The notes: generated from the letters alone by a model not told the origin. A stretch of DNA of 5,995 bases from Desulfovibrio sp. (GCA_022837365.1 JALHHV010000165.1:1-5995), one strand, 5' to 3'. Counted from the first letter of the stretch, positions 1-4,934 are shown. Program-made: numbers and translations.

Positions 1-23
1 TTTTTCGGAGCAGCGCGTTATTT

Positions 24-38
24 TGCGTGCGGCACGCT
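24..38. repeat. Inverted repeat just upstream of the -35 (candidate operator 1)
   Basis: GCGTGC (25-30) and GCACGC (32-37) are perfect 6-bp arms around one base, and end directly before the candidate -35 at 38. The outer half-site TGCGT...ACGC resembles the second palindrome at 57-70. The starts of the two sites are 33 bp apart, about three helical turns, so one protein could occupy both on the same DNA face. No known regulator consensus was recognised. Binding is inference. Confidence 0.35.
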
Positions 39-66
39 TGACGGCAGGGGGGAAGGTGCGTATTTA
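38..66 (+). promoter_or_regulatory. Candidate sigma70 promoter for the RRM gene
   Basis: A -35 TTGACG (38-43, five of six consensus bases) and a -10 TATTTA (61-66, three of six) are 17 bp apart, the optimal spacing. Transcription would start near 73 and give a leader of about 105 nt before the ATG at 178. The -10 is weak and is covered by a perfect palindrome at 57-70, which would suit a repressible promoter. The T-rich start of the window (1-5) may be the tail of an upstream gene's terminator, but its stem is outside the window. Confidence 0.4.
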
Positions 67-70
67 CGCA
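57..70. repeat. Palindrome over the -10 (candidate operator 2)
   Basis: TGCGTA (57-62) and TACGCA (65-70) are perfect 6-bp arms with a two-base spacer, overlapping the proposed -10 hexamer. In RNA the two-base loop is too tight for full pairing, so a DNA operator reads more naturally than a hairpin. It shares the TGCGT/ACGC half-sites of the repeat at 24-38. Confidence 0.35.
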
Positions 71-128
71 TCTCCTTACCAATTGGCAGCGTTCTTGTTT
101 CCCTCGTTCGATCTTCGCATGTGCAAAG

Positions 129-169
129 CTCCGGACAGATGAAAAGAAGAGCCTGAGAAAATTCCGGAG
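129..169 (+). promoter_or_regulatory. Inverted repeat able to mask the RRM gene Shine-Dalgarno
   Basis: CTCCGGA (129-135) is perfectly complementary to TCCGGAG (163-169), and a G-U pair (128/170) can extend the stem. The 3' arm contains the GGAG ribosome-binding site (166-169), eight bases before the ATG at 178. Pairing would close a 27-nt A-rich loop and bury the site, as in RNA thermometers or translational switches. The arm includes the palindrome TCCGGA, so part of the complementarity could be coincidental. Folding has not been computed. Confidence 0.4.
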
Positions 170-177
170 TATTTCAC

Positions 178-444
178 ATGTCCAAGAAGCTCTACGTCGG
201 CAACCTTCCCTTCTCCAGCAGCGAAAGCGACCTGCGCGCCCTGTTCTCCAACCACGGCGAAGTGCAGTCCGTCGCCCTGATCATGGACCGCGAAACCGGT
301 CGTCCCCGTGGCTTCGGCTTCGTGGAAATGGACGACGACGGCGCCCGCGCCGCCATGGAAGCCCTTGACGGCCGCGACTTCCAGGGTCGCAGCCTGAAGG
401 TGAACGAAGCGCAGGAACGCGCTCCCCGCCAGCCCCGCTGGTAG
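178..444 (+). CDS. Single-RRM RNA-binding protein
   Basis: This is an 88-residue protein made almost entirely of one RNA recognition motif. RNP2 is LYVGNL (residues 5-10) and RNP1 is RGFGFVEM (44-51), so the RNA-stacking aromatics Y6, F46 and F48 are all present. RNP1 ends in Met where an aromatic is common. A short basic tail (RAPRQPRW) follows the fold. Bacterial proteins of this type, best known as the cyanobacterial Rbp family, bind single-stranded RNA and several are induced by cold; the target here is unknown. The start is supported by GGAG at 166-169 with eight-base spacing. The gene seems to have its own promoter and a complex leader, and is followed by a terminator before infA. Family assignment is secure; the physiological role is inference. 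Confidence 0.95.
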   Translation: MSKKLYVGNLPFSSSESDLRALFSNHGEVQSVALIMDRETGRPRGFGFVEMDDDGARAAMEALDGRDFQGRSLKVNEAQERAPRQPRW

Positions 445-472
445 GTCTTCGCTCCCCCCTATCGTCTGGACC

Positions 473-507
473 GGGTCCCACCCATTTCGGGCGGGACCCT
501 TTCTTTT
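473..507 (+). terminator. Rho-independent terminator after the RRM gene
   Basis: Arms 473-483 and 489-499 form an 11-bp GC-rich stem with one A-C mismatch (480/492) and a five-base loop (ATTTC). TTTCTTTT (500-507) follows. It begins 28 nt after the RRM stop. No clear infA promoter lies between it and infA, so partial read-through may supply infA. Confidence 0.85.
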
Positions 508-508
508 C

Positions 509-524
509 GACGCGGCTCCGCGTC
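509..524 (+). promoter_or_regulatory. Compact hairpin just upstream of the infA Shine-Dalgarno
   Basis: GACGCGG (509-515) and CCGCGTC (518-524) are perfect inverted arms. In RNA this gives a six-bp GC stem closed by a GCTC loop. It starts two bases after the terminator T-tract and ends seven bases before the infA ribosome-binding site (532-538). It could be a DNA operator, or a 5' stabilising or translation-tuning structure; the sequence does not decide. Confidence 0.45.
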
Positions 525-544
525 ACAAGCCGGAGGAGACCCCT

Positions 545-763
545 ATGGCCAAAGACGATTATTTCGAAGTGGCGGGCGTGGTGCAGGAAGCCCTGCCCAG
601 CACGCTGTTCCGGGTGGAACTGGAAACGGGTCACACCGTGCTCAGCCACCTGTGCGGCAAGATGCGCAAGTTCCGCATCCGCATCCTGCCCGGTGACAAG
701 GTGCGCGTCGCCATGTCCCCCTACGACCTGACCAAGGGCCGCATCGTGTTCCGCGAACGCTAG
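545..763 (+). CDS. infA: Translation initiation factor IF-1
   Basis: This is a 72-residue OB-fold protein, the same length as E. coli IF-1 and colinear with it throughout. Diagnostic blocks are the MAK start, [11 protein letters not shown] (residues 17-27), GKMRK (38-42), RILPGDKV (46-53) and [12 protein letters not shown] (58-69). IF-1 binds the 30S A-site with IF-2 and IF-3 during initiation, and related OB-fold proteins have RNA chaperone activity. GGAGGAG (532-538) lies six bases before the ATG. Unlike the common placement inside a ribosomal protein operon, it stands alone here between two terminators, next to another RNA-binding protein. It may therefore be one of two infA copies in the genome; this cannot be tested from the window. 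Confidence 0.97.
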   Translation: MAKDDYFEVAGVVQEALPSTLFRVELETGHTVLSHLCGKMRKFRIRILPGDKVRVAMSPYDLTKGRIVFRER

Positions 764-805
764 GCGGCCCGTCACGGCCCCCGCGCCGTGTCCCGTAGCC
801 TGAAG

Positions 806-838
806 GCCCCCGCTGGCGTTGCGCCTCCGGGGGCTTTT
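806..838 (+). terminator. Rho-independent terminator after infA
   Basis: GCCCCCG (806-812) pairs with CGGGGGC (828-834). After a two-base internal mismatch, GGCG (815-818) pairs with CGCC (822-825) around a TTG loop. TTTTCGTTT follows from 835. The start of this element is nearly identical to the reverse complement of the hairpin at 2342-2368, which suggests a terminator type repeated in the genome. Confidence 0.9.
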
Positions 839-926
839 CGTTTGCGGTTCCCCCCGCCGCGGCGCGGATCGGGCCGGGTTCCGTCGGGCAGAACGCGGGG
901 GCGCGGGCTTTGACACCCCCGGCCGC

Positions 927-978
927 ATGGGGCATTGCGGTGTGGGGCGAAGGCGGTCCGCCGCGCTGCCCCATTTTT
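927..978 (+). promoter_or_regulatory. Terminator-like stem-loop in the leader of the iron-sulfur gene
   Basis: ATGGGGCA (927-934) is perfectly complementary to TGCCCCAT (967-974), and five consecutive T (974-978) follow. Inside, GCGG (937-940) can pair with CCGC (961-964), and GGCG (952-955) with CGCC (959-962), though these two inner options compete. The element ends 13 bases before the Shine-Dalgarno (992-995) of the gene at 1002. That is the position of an attenuator. No leader-peptide or anti-terminator arrangement was established. The rest of 839-1001 is GC-rich with no other convincing signal. Confidence 0.4.
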
Positions 979-1001
979 GCGCACCTTCTCCGGAGCCGTT
1001 C

Positions 1002-2312
1002 ATGGGACACATCGCCGCCAGGGACATCTACCGCCGCCTCGGCCACGCCATCGACAACACGCCCGTGCGCACGCCGTGGAACGACGCCTTCCACGCCATG
1101 CTGCGCGAACTGTACACGCCGGAGGAAGCGGAACTGGTGGTGCGCATGCCGTACCGCCCGTCGTCCATGGGGCGGTTGGAACAGGTCACCGGCATGCCGC
1201 GCGCCCGGCTGCAACCGCTGCTGGACCGGCTGTGCGACAAGGGGCTGGTGCTGGATATCCGCGAGGACGGCGGCCACGCGGCCCCAGCTACCGCGGACAA
1301 TGACGACGGCTGCCTGTACATGATCAGCCCCATCGTCATCGGCATCTTCGAGTTCACCATGATGCGCACCGGCGGGGCGCTGCCCAGCAAGCGCTGGGCG
1401 GAACTGTTCCACGACTACATGTTCGGCGACCGGGCCTTCCTGGACGCCAACTTCGGCGACGGGCAGCGCGTCTCGGTCATGCGCGCCCTGCCGCACCAGG
1501 AAACCCTGGGCGACCACGTGGAAATCCTAGACTACGAGCGCGCCGCCGCGCTGGTGGAGGAACAGCGCACCTTTGCCGTGGGCTTGTGCTCGTGCCGCCA
1601 CGAAAAGCACCACCTCGGCGCCCGCCAGTGCGACGTGGACATGGAAACCTGCACCTCCATGGGCTCCGGCGCGGAATATCTGATCCGGCACGGCTTTGCC
1701 CGGCGCATCGACAAGGCGGCCATGCACGACATCCTGGCCCGCTCGCGCGACCTCGGCTTCACCCTGTCCGCCGACAACGTGCGGCAGGGCGTGGGGTTCA
1801 TCTGTCACTGCTGCGGCTGCTGCTGCAACCTCATGCAGGGCATCCGCCAGTGGGGGCATGCCGGAGTGCTGGTCACCTCGTCGTTCATCGCCCGGTGCGA
1901 TGCCAGCCTGTGCAACGGTTGCGGCCTGTGCGGGCGGGCCTGCCCCATCGACGCGGTGTCGCTGCCCGTGCCGGACGGCGGCCGCAAGCGCGACCGGCGC
2001 TGCGTGGTGGACGAGGCGTACTGTCTGGGCTGCGGGGCCTGCGCCCTGAAATGCCCCACCGGGGCGTTGCGGCTGCATCCGCGCCAGCGCAAGGTGCTGC
2101 ACCCGGCGGACAGCTTCGAGCGGGTCATCTTGCAGAGCCTGGAGCGCGGCACCCTGCAGAACCTGGTCTTCGACAACCCCAACAGCCGTACGCAGGAATT
2201 CATGCGCGGGCTGGTGGGCGGCTTTCTGCGCCTTGGCCCGGTGAAGCGGACGCTGATGGGCGAGGCGTTGCGCTCGCGCTTTCTCGACGCGGTACGCCGT
2301 ATGGCCGGGTAG
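1002..2312 (+). CDS. Cysteine-rich iron-sulfur protein with two 4Fe-4S ferredoxin motifs and a winged-helix-like N terminus
   Basis: This is a 436-residue, apparently cytoplasmic protein; no signal peptide or membrane segment is seen. Residues about 35-90 look like a winged-helix unit, with PSSMGRLEQVTGMPRARL as the helix-turn-helix-like part followed by a KGLVLDI wing. A conserved-looking YMISPIVIGIFEF segment follows (106-118). A first cysteine group is C196-x-C198, C210 and C217, with H200, H203 and H204 between. A second is CHCCGCCC at 268-275, with six cysteines in eight residues. Two classic ferredoxin sites follow: C304/C307/C310/C314 and C341/C344/C347/C351. Each ferredoxin site should hold one 4Fe-4S cluster; the other groups may bind more clusters or a metal. 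Related uncharacterised proteins occur in anaerobes. An electron-transfer or redox-sensing role is inference. The ATG at 1002 is chosen for CCGGAG at 991-995; an in-frame ATG at 927 lacks a ribosome-binding site and lies in the leader hairpin. Confidence 0.88.
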   Translation: MGHIAARDIYRRLGHAIDNTPVRTPWNDAFHAMLRELYTPEEAELVVRMPYRPSSMGRLEQVTGMPRARLQPLLDRLCDKGLVLDIREDGGHAAPATADNDDGCLYMISPIVIGIFEFTMMRTGGALPSKRWAELFHDYMFGDRAFLDANFGDGQRVSVMRALPHQETLGDHVEILDYERAAALVEEQRTFAVGLCSCRHEKHHLGARQCDVDMETCTSMGSGAEYLIRHGFARRIDKAAMHDILARSRDLGFTLSADNVRQGVGFICHCCGCCCNLMQGIRQWGHAGVLVTSSFIARCDASLCNGCGLCGRACPIDAVSLPVPDGGRKRDRRCVVDEAYCLGCGACALKCPTGALRLHPRQRKVLHPADSFERVILQSLERGTLQNLVFDNPNSRTQEFMRGLVGGFLRLGPVKRTLMGEALRSRFLDAVRRMAG

Positions 2313-2338
2313 GGCGCGTCGTTCCCTTTCCGCACGGC

Positions 2339-2377
2339 AAAGCCCCCGCCGGCAACGCTGGCGGGGGCCTGGTGTTT
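2339..2377. terminator. Bidirectional terminator between convergent genes
   Basis: Arms 2342-2353 and 2357-2368 form a 12-bp stem, perfect except one G-T pair (2351/2359), with an AAC loop. On the plus strand it follows the iron-sulfur gene by 29 nt but has only a weak T stretch (TTT at 2375-2377). On the minus strand TTT follows the stem directly, and the sequence matches the infA terminator. It probably stops both convergent transcripts. Confidence 0.75.
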
Positions 2378-2410
2378 ACAGGACGGGCCGGGTGCGCCGG
2401 ATGCGCCGCG

Positions 2411-2734
2411 TCAGTTGCAGGGGGTGGGGTGCGATTGCAGCAGGTCCTCGGCGATGACGGCGCGTTCCCCCTCGTCGGCGGGGTGCACGCACAGACAGTC
2501 CGCGCCCTGGCCCACGGCGGCGGCGCGCTTGTCGTGCCTGCCGAGGTGGCTGCCCAACTCCGCCGAGTGTCCGATGAACATGGGGCTGTAGCCCGTGTCC
2601 AGCACCGCCTGCGGCTTGCGGGCGAACATGAACACCCCGCTGAAATCGGCCATGGTGGCGCCCAGCGGGTACACCGCGAAGGTGTAGGCCTTGCCCGAAG
2701 CTCCGGTGAACGAGGTCATGGCGATGGGTTCCAT
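2411..2734 (-). CDS. GIY-YIG-like small protein, possibly catalytically altered
   Basis: This 107-residue protein follows the outline of a one-domain GIY-YIG nuclease fold. GVF (33-35) stands for GIY and MFIG (52-55) for YIG. The motif then runs HSAELGSHLGRH (56-67), and E96 and N107 sit at the usual C-terminal Glu and Asn positions. The catalytic Arg normally found in the GxSxxLxxRLxxH stretch is replaced by H63 (nearest Arg is R66), so nuclease activity is doubtful. The N-terminal GASGKAYTFAVYPLG (11-25) and the ending PTPCN resemble a family of small uncharacterised bacterial proteins. The start is set by AAGGAGG (2739-2745 on the minus strand), four bases upstream; a longer frame from 2806 has no such site and includes the promoter. 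The gene appears monocistronic. The family assignment is by eye from degenerate motifs and is moderate. Confidence 0.75.
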   Translation of the reverse strand: MEPIAMTSFTGASGKAYTFAVYPLGATMADFSGVFMFARKPQAVLDTGYSPMFIGHSAELGSHLGRHDKRAAAVGQGADCLCVHPADEGERAVIAEDLLQSHPTPCN

Positions 2735-2777
2735 AGTGCCTCCTTCGTGTTGCGGGAAATTCGATACCCTTTGGTAC

Positions 2778-2806
2778 CATATAGGCACGCAACGGCCGTG
2801 CCGCAA
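2778..2806 (-). promoter_or_regulatory. Candidate sigma70 promoter for the GIY-YIG-like gene
   Basis: Read on the minus strand, TTGCGG (2801-2806) and TATATG (2778-2783) are separated by exactly 17 bp. Transcription would start near 2771, about 37 nt before the ATG at 2734. The -10 is AT-rich in an otherwise very GC-rich region, which supports it. The remaining stretch up to the cobO stop (2807-2857) shows no clear terminator. Confidence 0.55.
2784..2802. repeat. Inverted repeat within the promoter spacer (candidate operator)
   Basis: GGCACG (2784-2789) and CGTGCC (2797-2802) are perfect six-bp arms around seven bases, filling the space between the -10 and -35 hexamers. A protein bound here would block polymerase. 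An adjacent eight-bp palindrome, TGGTACCA (2772-2779), overlaps the predicted start site. No regulator was recognised. Confidence 0.35.
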
Positions 2807-2857
2807 TGATTTCCGAAGGGTAGGCGGGGCTGTGTCACCCCGGAATGCCGGCGGCCC

Positions 2858-3361
2858 CTAGAATTCGATGCCCTTGGTCGCCTGCACCCCCTTCTGCCAC
2901 GGGTGCTTCACCTCGTTCATCTCGGTGACCAGGTCGGCCCGCTCGGCCAGCCAGCCGGGCAGCCCGCGCCCGGACAACACCAGGTGCTTGCATTGCGTTT
3001 CCGCCAGTTCCAGCAGGCATTCCACTTCTTCGTTGGTCACGATGCAGTAGCCCAGGGCGTACAGGGTTTCGTCCAGCACCAGCATGTCCACCTCGGGCAG
3101 GATGTCTTCGGCCCATTGCAGCAGGTCCAGCGCGGCCTTGCGGTGGGCGGGGCGGTCCTCCTCGCGCCGCAGGAATCCCTTGCCTCCGGCGCGGAAGCGT
3201 TCGCCCAGCAGCCGCTCCAGCATCGCCTGTTCGCCCGCCTGGCCGGGGCGTTTCATGAACTGCCCGAAGGCCACGGTCAGGCCCTGCCCCAGGGCGCGGA
3301 TGGCCTGCCCCACGCAGGCGGACGTCTTTCCCTTGCCGTTGCCGGTATATATCAGCAGCAT
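2858..3361 (-). CDS. cobO: Cob(I)alamin adenosyltransferase (BtuR/CobO type)
   Basis: This enzyme transfers adenosyl from ATP to reduced corrinoids, forming adenosylcobalamin or its precursors in the cytoplasm. The protein has 167 residues. A P-loop GNGKGKTS occupies 7-14, QFMKR lies at 34-38, a Walker-B-like stretch ending in LDE sits at 92-98, GRGLP is at 131-135, ADLVTEM at 142-148, VKHPW at 151-155, and the family ending KGIEF closes the chain. It is shorter than E. coli BtuR (about 196 residues) because the N-terminal extension is absent; it cannot be extended, since the amrS stop codon lies in the same frame two codons upstream. GGAG about nine to ten bases before the ATG is inside amrS, so translation is probably coupled. 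It ends the minus-strand run of genes. Adenosylcobalamin supply for radical SAM/B12 or mutase enzymes is known biology of the family; a specific link to amrS is inference. Confidence 0.93.
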   Translation of the reverse strand: MLLIYTGNGKGKTSACVGQAIRALGQGLTVAFGQFMKRPGQAGEQAMLERLLGERFRAGGKGFLRREEDRPAHRKAALDLLQWAEDILPEVDMLVLDETLYALGYCIVTNEEVECLLELAETQCKHLVLSGRGLPGWLAERADLVTEMNEVKHPWQKGVQATKGIEF

Positions 3362-3364
3362 GCG

Positions 3365-4390
3365 TCAGTTCTCCGGGGTGTCCCAGCCCACCCCCGGCAC
3401 GGCGGCTCCGCAGCGGGCACACCGCGACGAGGCGGGCAGGTGGGTGTGAAAGCCTTCGCGCCGGGCGAACAGCGCGCCGCAGGCGGGACAGTGGGTGGAT
3501 TCGGCGGGGTGGCCCGGCATGTTGCCCAGGTAGACGAAGTGCAGCCCTTCCTCGCGCCCGATTTCCCAGGCGCGCTCCAGCGTGGCGGGCGGCGTGGGGG
3601 GGCGGTCGGTCAGGCGGTAGGCCGGGTGGAAGCGCGAAAGATGCCACGGTACGCCGGGGCCCAGTTCGTCACGGATGAACCGGGCCATGTCGCGCACCTC
3701 CGCCGGGTCGTCGTTCAGGCCGGGGATGAGCAGGGTGGTCACCTCCAGCCACCAGCCCATGCGGGCGATGGTGCGCAGGGTGTGTAGCACCGGTTTCAGC
3801 CGCGCGCCGCACTGTTCGGCGTAGAAGCGTTCGGTGAACGCCTTCAGGTCGATGTTGGCCGCGTCGATGCGGTGCTCCAGTTCGGCCAGGCATTCCGGCG
3901 ACTGGAACCCGTTGGAGACCATGATGGTGGCAAGCCCGGCGGCGCCGGCCGCGTCCGCCGTGTCGCTCATCAGTTCGAAAAAGATGGTGGGCTCGGAATA
4001 GGTGAACGACACCGACGCCGCCCCGCTGGCCCTGGCCTCGGCCACCAGCCGGGCCGGGGTGGTGCGCTGGCCGCGCACGATGCCTTCTTCCGCCGGCGGG
4101 CGCGACAGCGACCAGTTCTGGCAGAAGCCGCAGGACAGGTTGCAGCCCATGGTGCCGAAGGAATAGGTGAGCGTGCCCGGCATGAAGTGGAACAGCGGCT
4201 TCTTTTCCACCGGGTCCAGGTTCACGGCGGCCACGTTGTCGCCCACCAGGGTGAACAGCCTGCCCACGGGGGCGGTTCCCGGCGGCGCGCAGTAATGGCT
4301 GCACAGGCGGCATTGCACGCGCGCCGCGTCCGCATCCGGGGATGCGGCGTCGGGGGAGGGCAGGGGCTTCCAGATGCGGGCATCGAGCAT
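3365..4390 (-). CDS. amrS: AmmeMemoRadiSam system radical SAM enzyme
   Basis: This 341-residue radical SAM protein carries the cluster motif C83-x3-C87-x2-C90 in MGCNLSCGFCQNW, which binds the 4Fe-4S cluster and SAM. Family features are an N-terminal CRLCSHYC (C27, C30, C34), NLDPVEKKPLFHFMPG (57-72), FTYSEPTIFFE (129-139), PGLNDDP (223-229), WHLSRFHP (249-256) and YLGNMPG (287-293). A C-terminal zinc-ribbon-like pair follows (C301/C304 and C324/C327). The family co-occurs with AMMECR1-like and Memo-like proteins, and the substrate is not established; neither partner is in this window. In relatives the N-terminal motif usually includes a further Cys in a GxCxVR stretch; here VGRLF lacks it. 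The ATG at 4390 is chosen because AAGGA (4399-4403) is eight bases upstream and the family homology begins just after. A frame from 4540 would overlap the upstream gene. Confidence 0.92.
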   Translation of the reverse strand: MLDARIWKPLPSPDAASPDADAARVQCRLCSHYCAPPGTAPVGRLFTLVGDNVAAVNLDPVEKKPLFHFMPGTLTYSFGTMGCNLSCGFCQNWSLSRPPAEEGIVRGQRTTPARLVAEARASGAASVSFTYSEPTIFFELMSDTADAAGAAGLATIMVSNGFQSPECLAELEHRIDAANIDLKAFTERFYAEQCGARLKPVLHTLRTIARMGWWLEVTTLLIPGLNDDPAEVRDMARFIRDELGPGVPWHLSRFHPAYRLTDRPPTPPATLERAWEIGREEGLHFVYLGNMPGHPAESTHCPACGALFARREGFHTHLPASSRCARCGAAVPGVGWDTPEN

Positions 4391-4430
4391 GGCGGTGGTC
4401 CTTGGCGGAGGAGAGTGAAGGGCGGCGCGG

Positions 4431-4922
4431 CTACTGCCGCTTGCCCGTCCCCATGCCGCCGGGCGGCAGGGGTGTGGGCCGCATGACGCCGCCCCGGTTC
4501 CCCGAATCTCCGGGCTTCTGTTGGTTCCAACTGCCGCCATGGCCGCCCTGCTGCTGGCCCCACGTGCCGTTGACGTTGATTTCGGGCGCGATGATCATGG
4601 GCACCTGCTGCTGCGGCATGTCCTGATGCCGGGGCGGCCCCTTGGACTCCATGATCCGGTCGCCGGTGTCCGGGTCGCGCCCGATGTACGACTGGTCGCC
4701 GCCGGTGCCCATGATGGTGTCGTGGCGGGGACGCTCCTGTTGCGGCGGGATGCCTTCTTCCGTGCCCGTGGAGCCGGTCACGGATTCCGCAATGAGCGTG
4801 TGGCGTTCCGCCTGCGCGGCCGCACCCTCGCGGGCGGTCGCAACACCCGGCAATACCGCTGTGGACAGCATGGCCGCTGCCAGTATACCATAGGAGAAAG
4901 CCCGTGCCAGCAAGGGTTTCAT
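4431..4922 (-). CDS. Exported low-complexity protein of unknown function
   Basis: I do not recognise this 163-residue protein. Residues 1-30 are a convincing Sec signal peptide: MKPLLAR, a hydrophobic core (11-26), and an ATA site predicting cleavage after residue 30. No lipobox cysteine exists, and the whole protein has no cysteine. The mature part is rich in Gly, Gln, Pro and charged residues and looks disordered. It includes a short hydrophobic VPMIIAPEINVNGTW stretch (107-121), a WGQQQGGHGGSWNQQ segment (121-135), and a GGMGTGKRQ tail. AGAGGA (4930-4935) lies seven bases before the ATG. It is 40 bp upstream of amrS on the same strand and may be cotranscribed. A periplasmic or envelope location is inferred from the signal. 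The frame is believed real because of the signal peptide, good ribosome-binding site and fit between neighbours. Confidence 0.75.
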   Translation of the reverse strand: MKPLLARAFSYGILAAAMLSTAVLPGVATAREGAAAQAERHTLIAESVTGSTGTEEGIPPQQERPRHDTIMGTGGDQSYIGRDPDTGDRIMESKGPPRHQDMPQQQVPMIIAPEINVNGTWGQQQGGHGGSWNQQKPGDSGNRGGVMRPTPLPPGGMGTGKRQ

Positions 4923-4934
4923 GGCGTGTTCCTC

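Noticed and set aside
79..86. CCAATTGG palindrome in the RRM leader, resembling a cold-shock Y-box
   Set aside because: An eight-bp palindrome is easily found by chance, and the match to an ATTGG box alone is too short to support a call.
910..915. Perfect -35 hexamer TTGACA upstream of the iron-sulfur gene
   Set aside because: No acceptable -10 occurs at 16-18 bp (the 17-bp position reads CATTGC). A sigma54 pattern was also looked for and not found.
819..1001. Upstream in-frame extension of the iron-sulfur gene
   Set aside because: It would start inside the infA terminator, has no ribosome-binding site, and encodes an Arg/Gly-rich stretch without family character. CCGGAG before 1002 decides the start.
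281..1517. Long minus-strand open frames (281-1027 and 642-1517) opposite the RRM, infA and iron-sulfur genes
   Set aside because: They are rich in Arg, Pro, Ala and His, show no motif or domain, cross two terminators, and lie antisense to well-supported genes. This is typical of high-GC shadow frames.
1586..2809. Plus-strand open frame of about 400 codons overlapping the iron-sulfur gene and running antisense to the GIY-YIG-like gene
   Set aside because: Its composition is low-complexity Arg/Gly/Pro, and it crosses the terminator hairpin at 2342-2368. The frames it overlaps have motifs and ribosome-binding sites.
3365..3367. UGA at the amrS end as a selenocysteine codon
   Set aside because: The AmrS family ends normally here, no clear downstream SECIS-like stem was seen, and the next ATG starts an ordinary CobO N terminus.
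2903..3787. Plus-strand open frame antisense to cobO and amrS
   Set aside because: It is rich in Gln, Gly, His and Ala with no recognisable domain. The opposite strand carries two clear enzyme families.
4443..4475. GC-rich inverted repeat near the 3' end of the exported-protein gene
   Set aside because: It lies inside the coding sequence in Gly/Pro codons, lacks a T-tract, and is probably a by-product of codon use.
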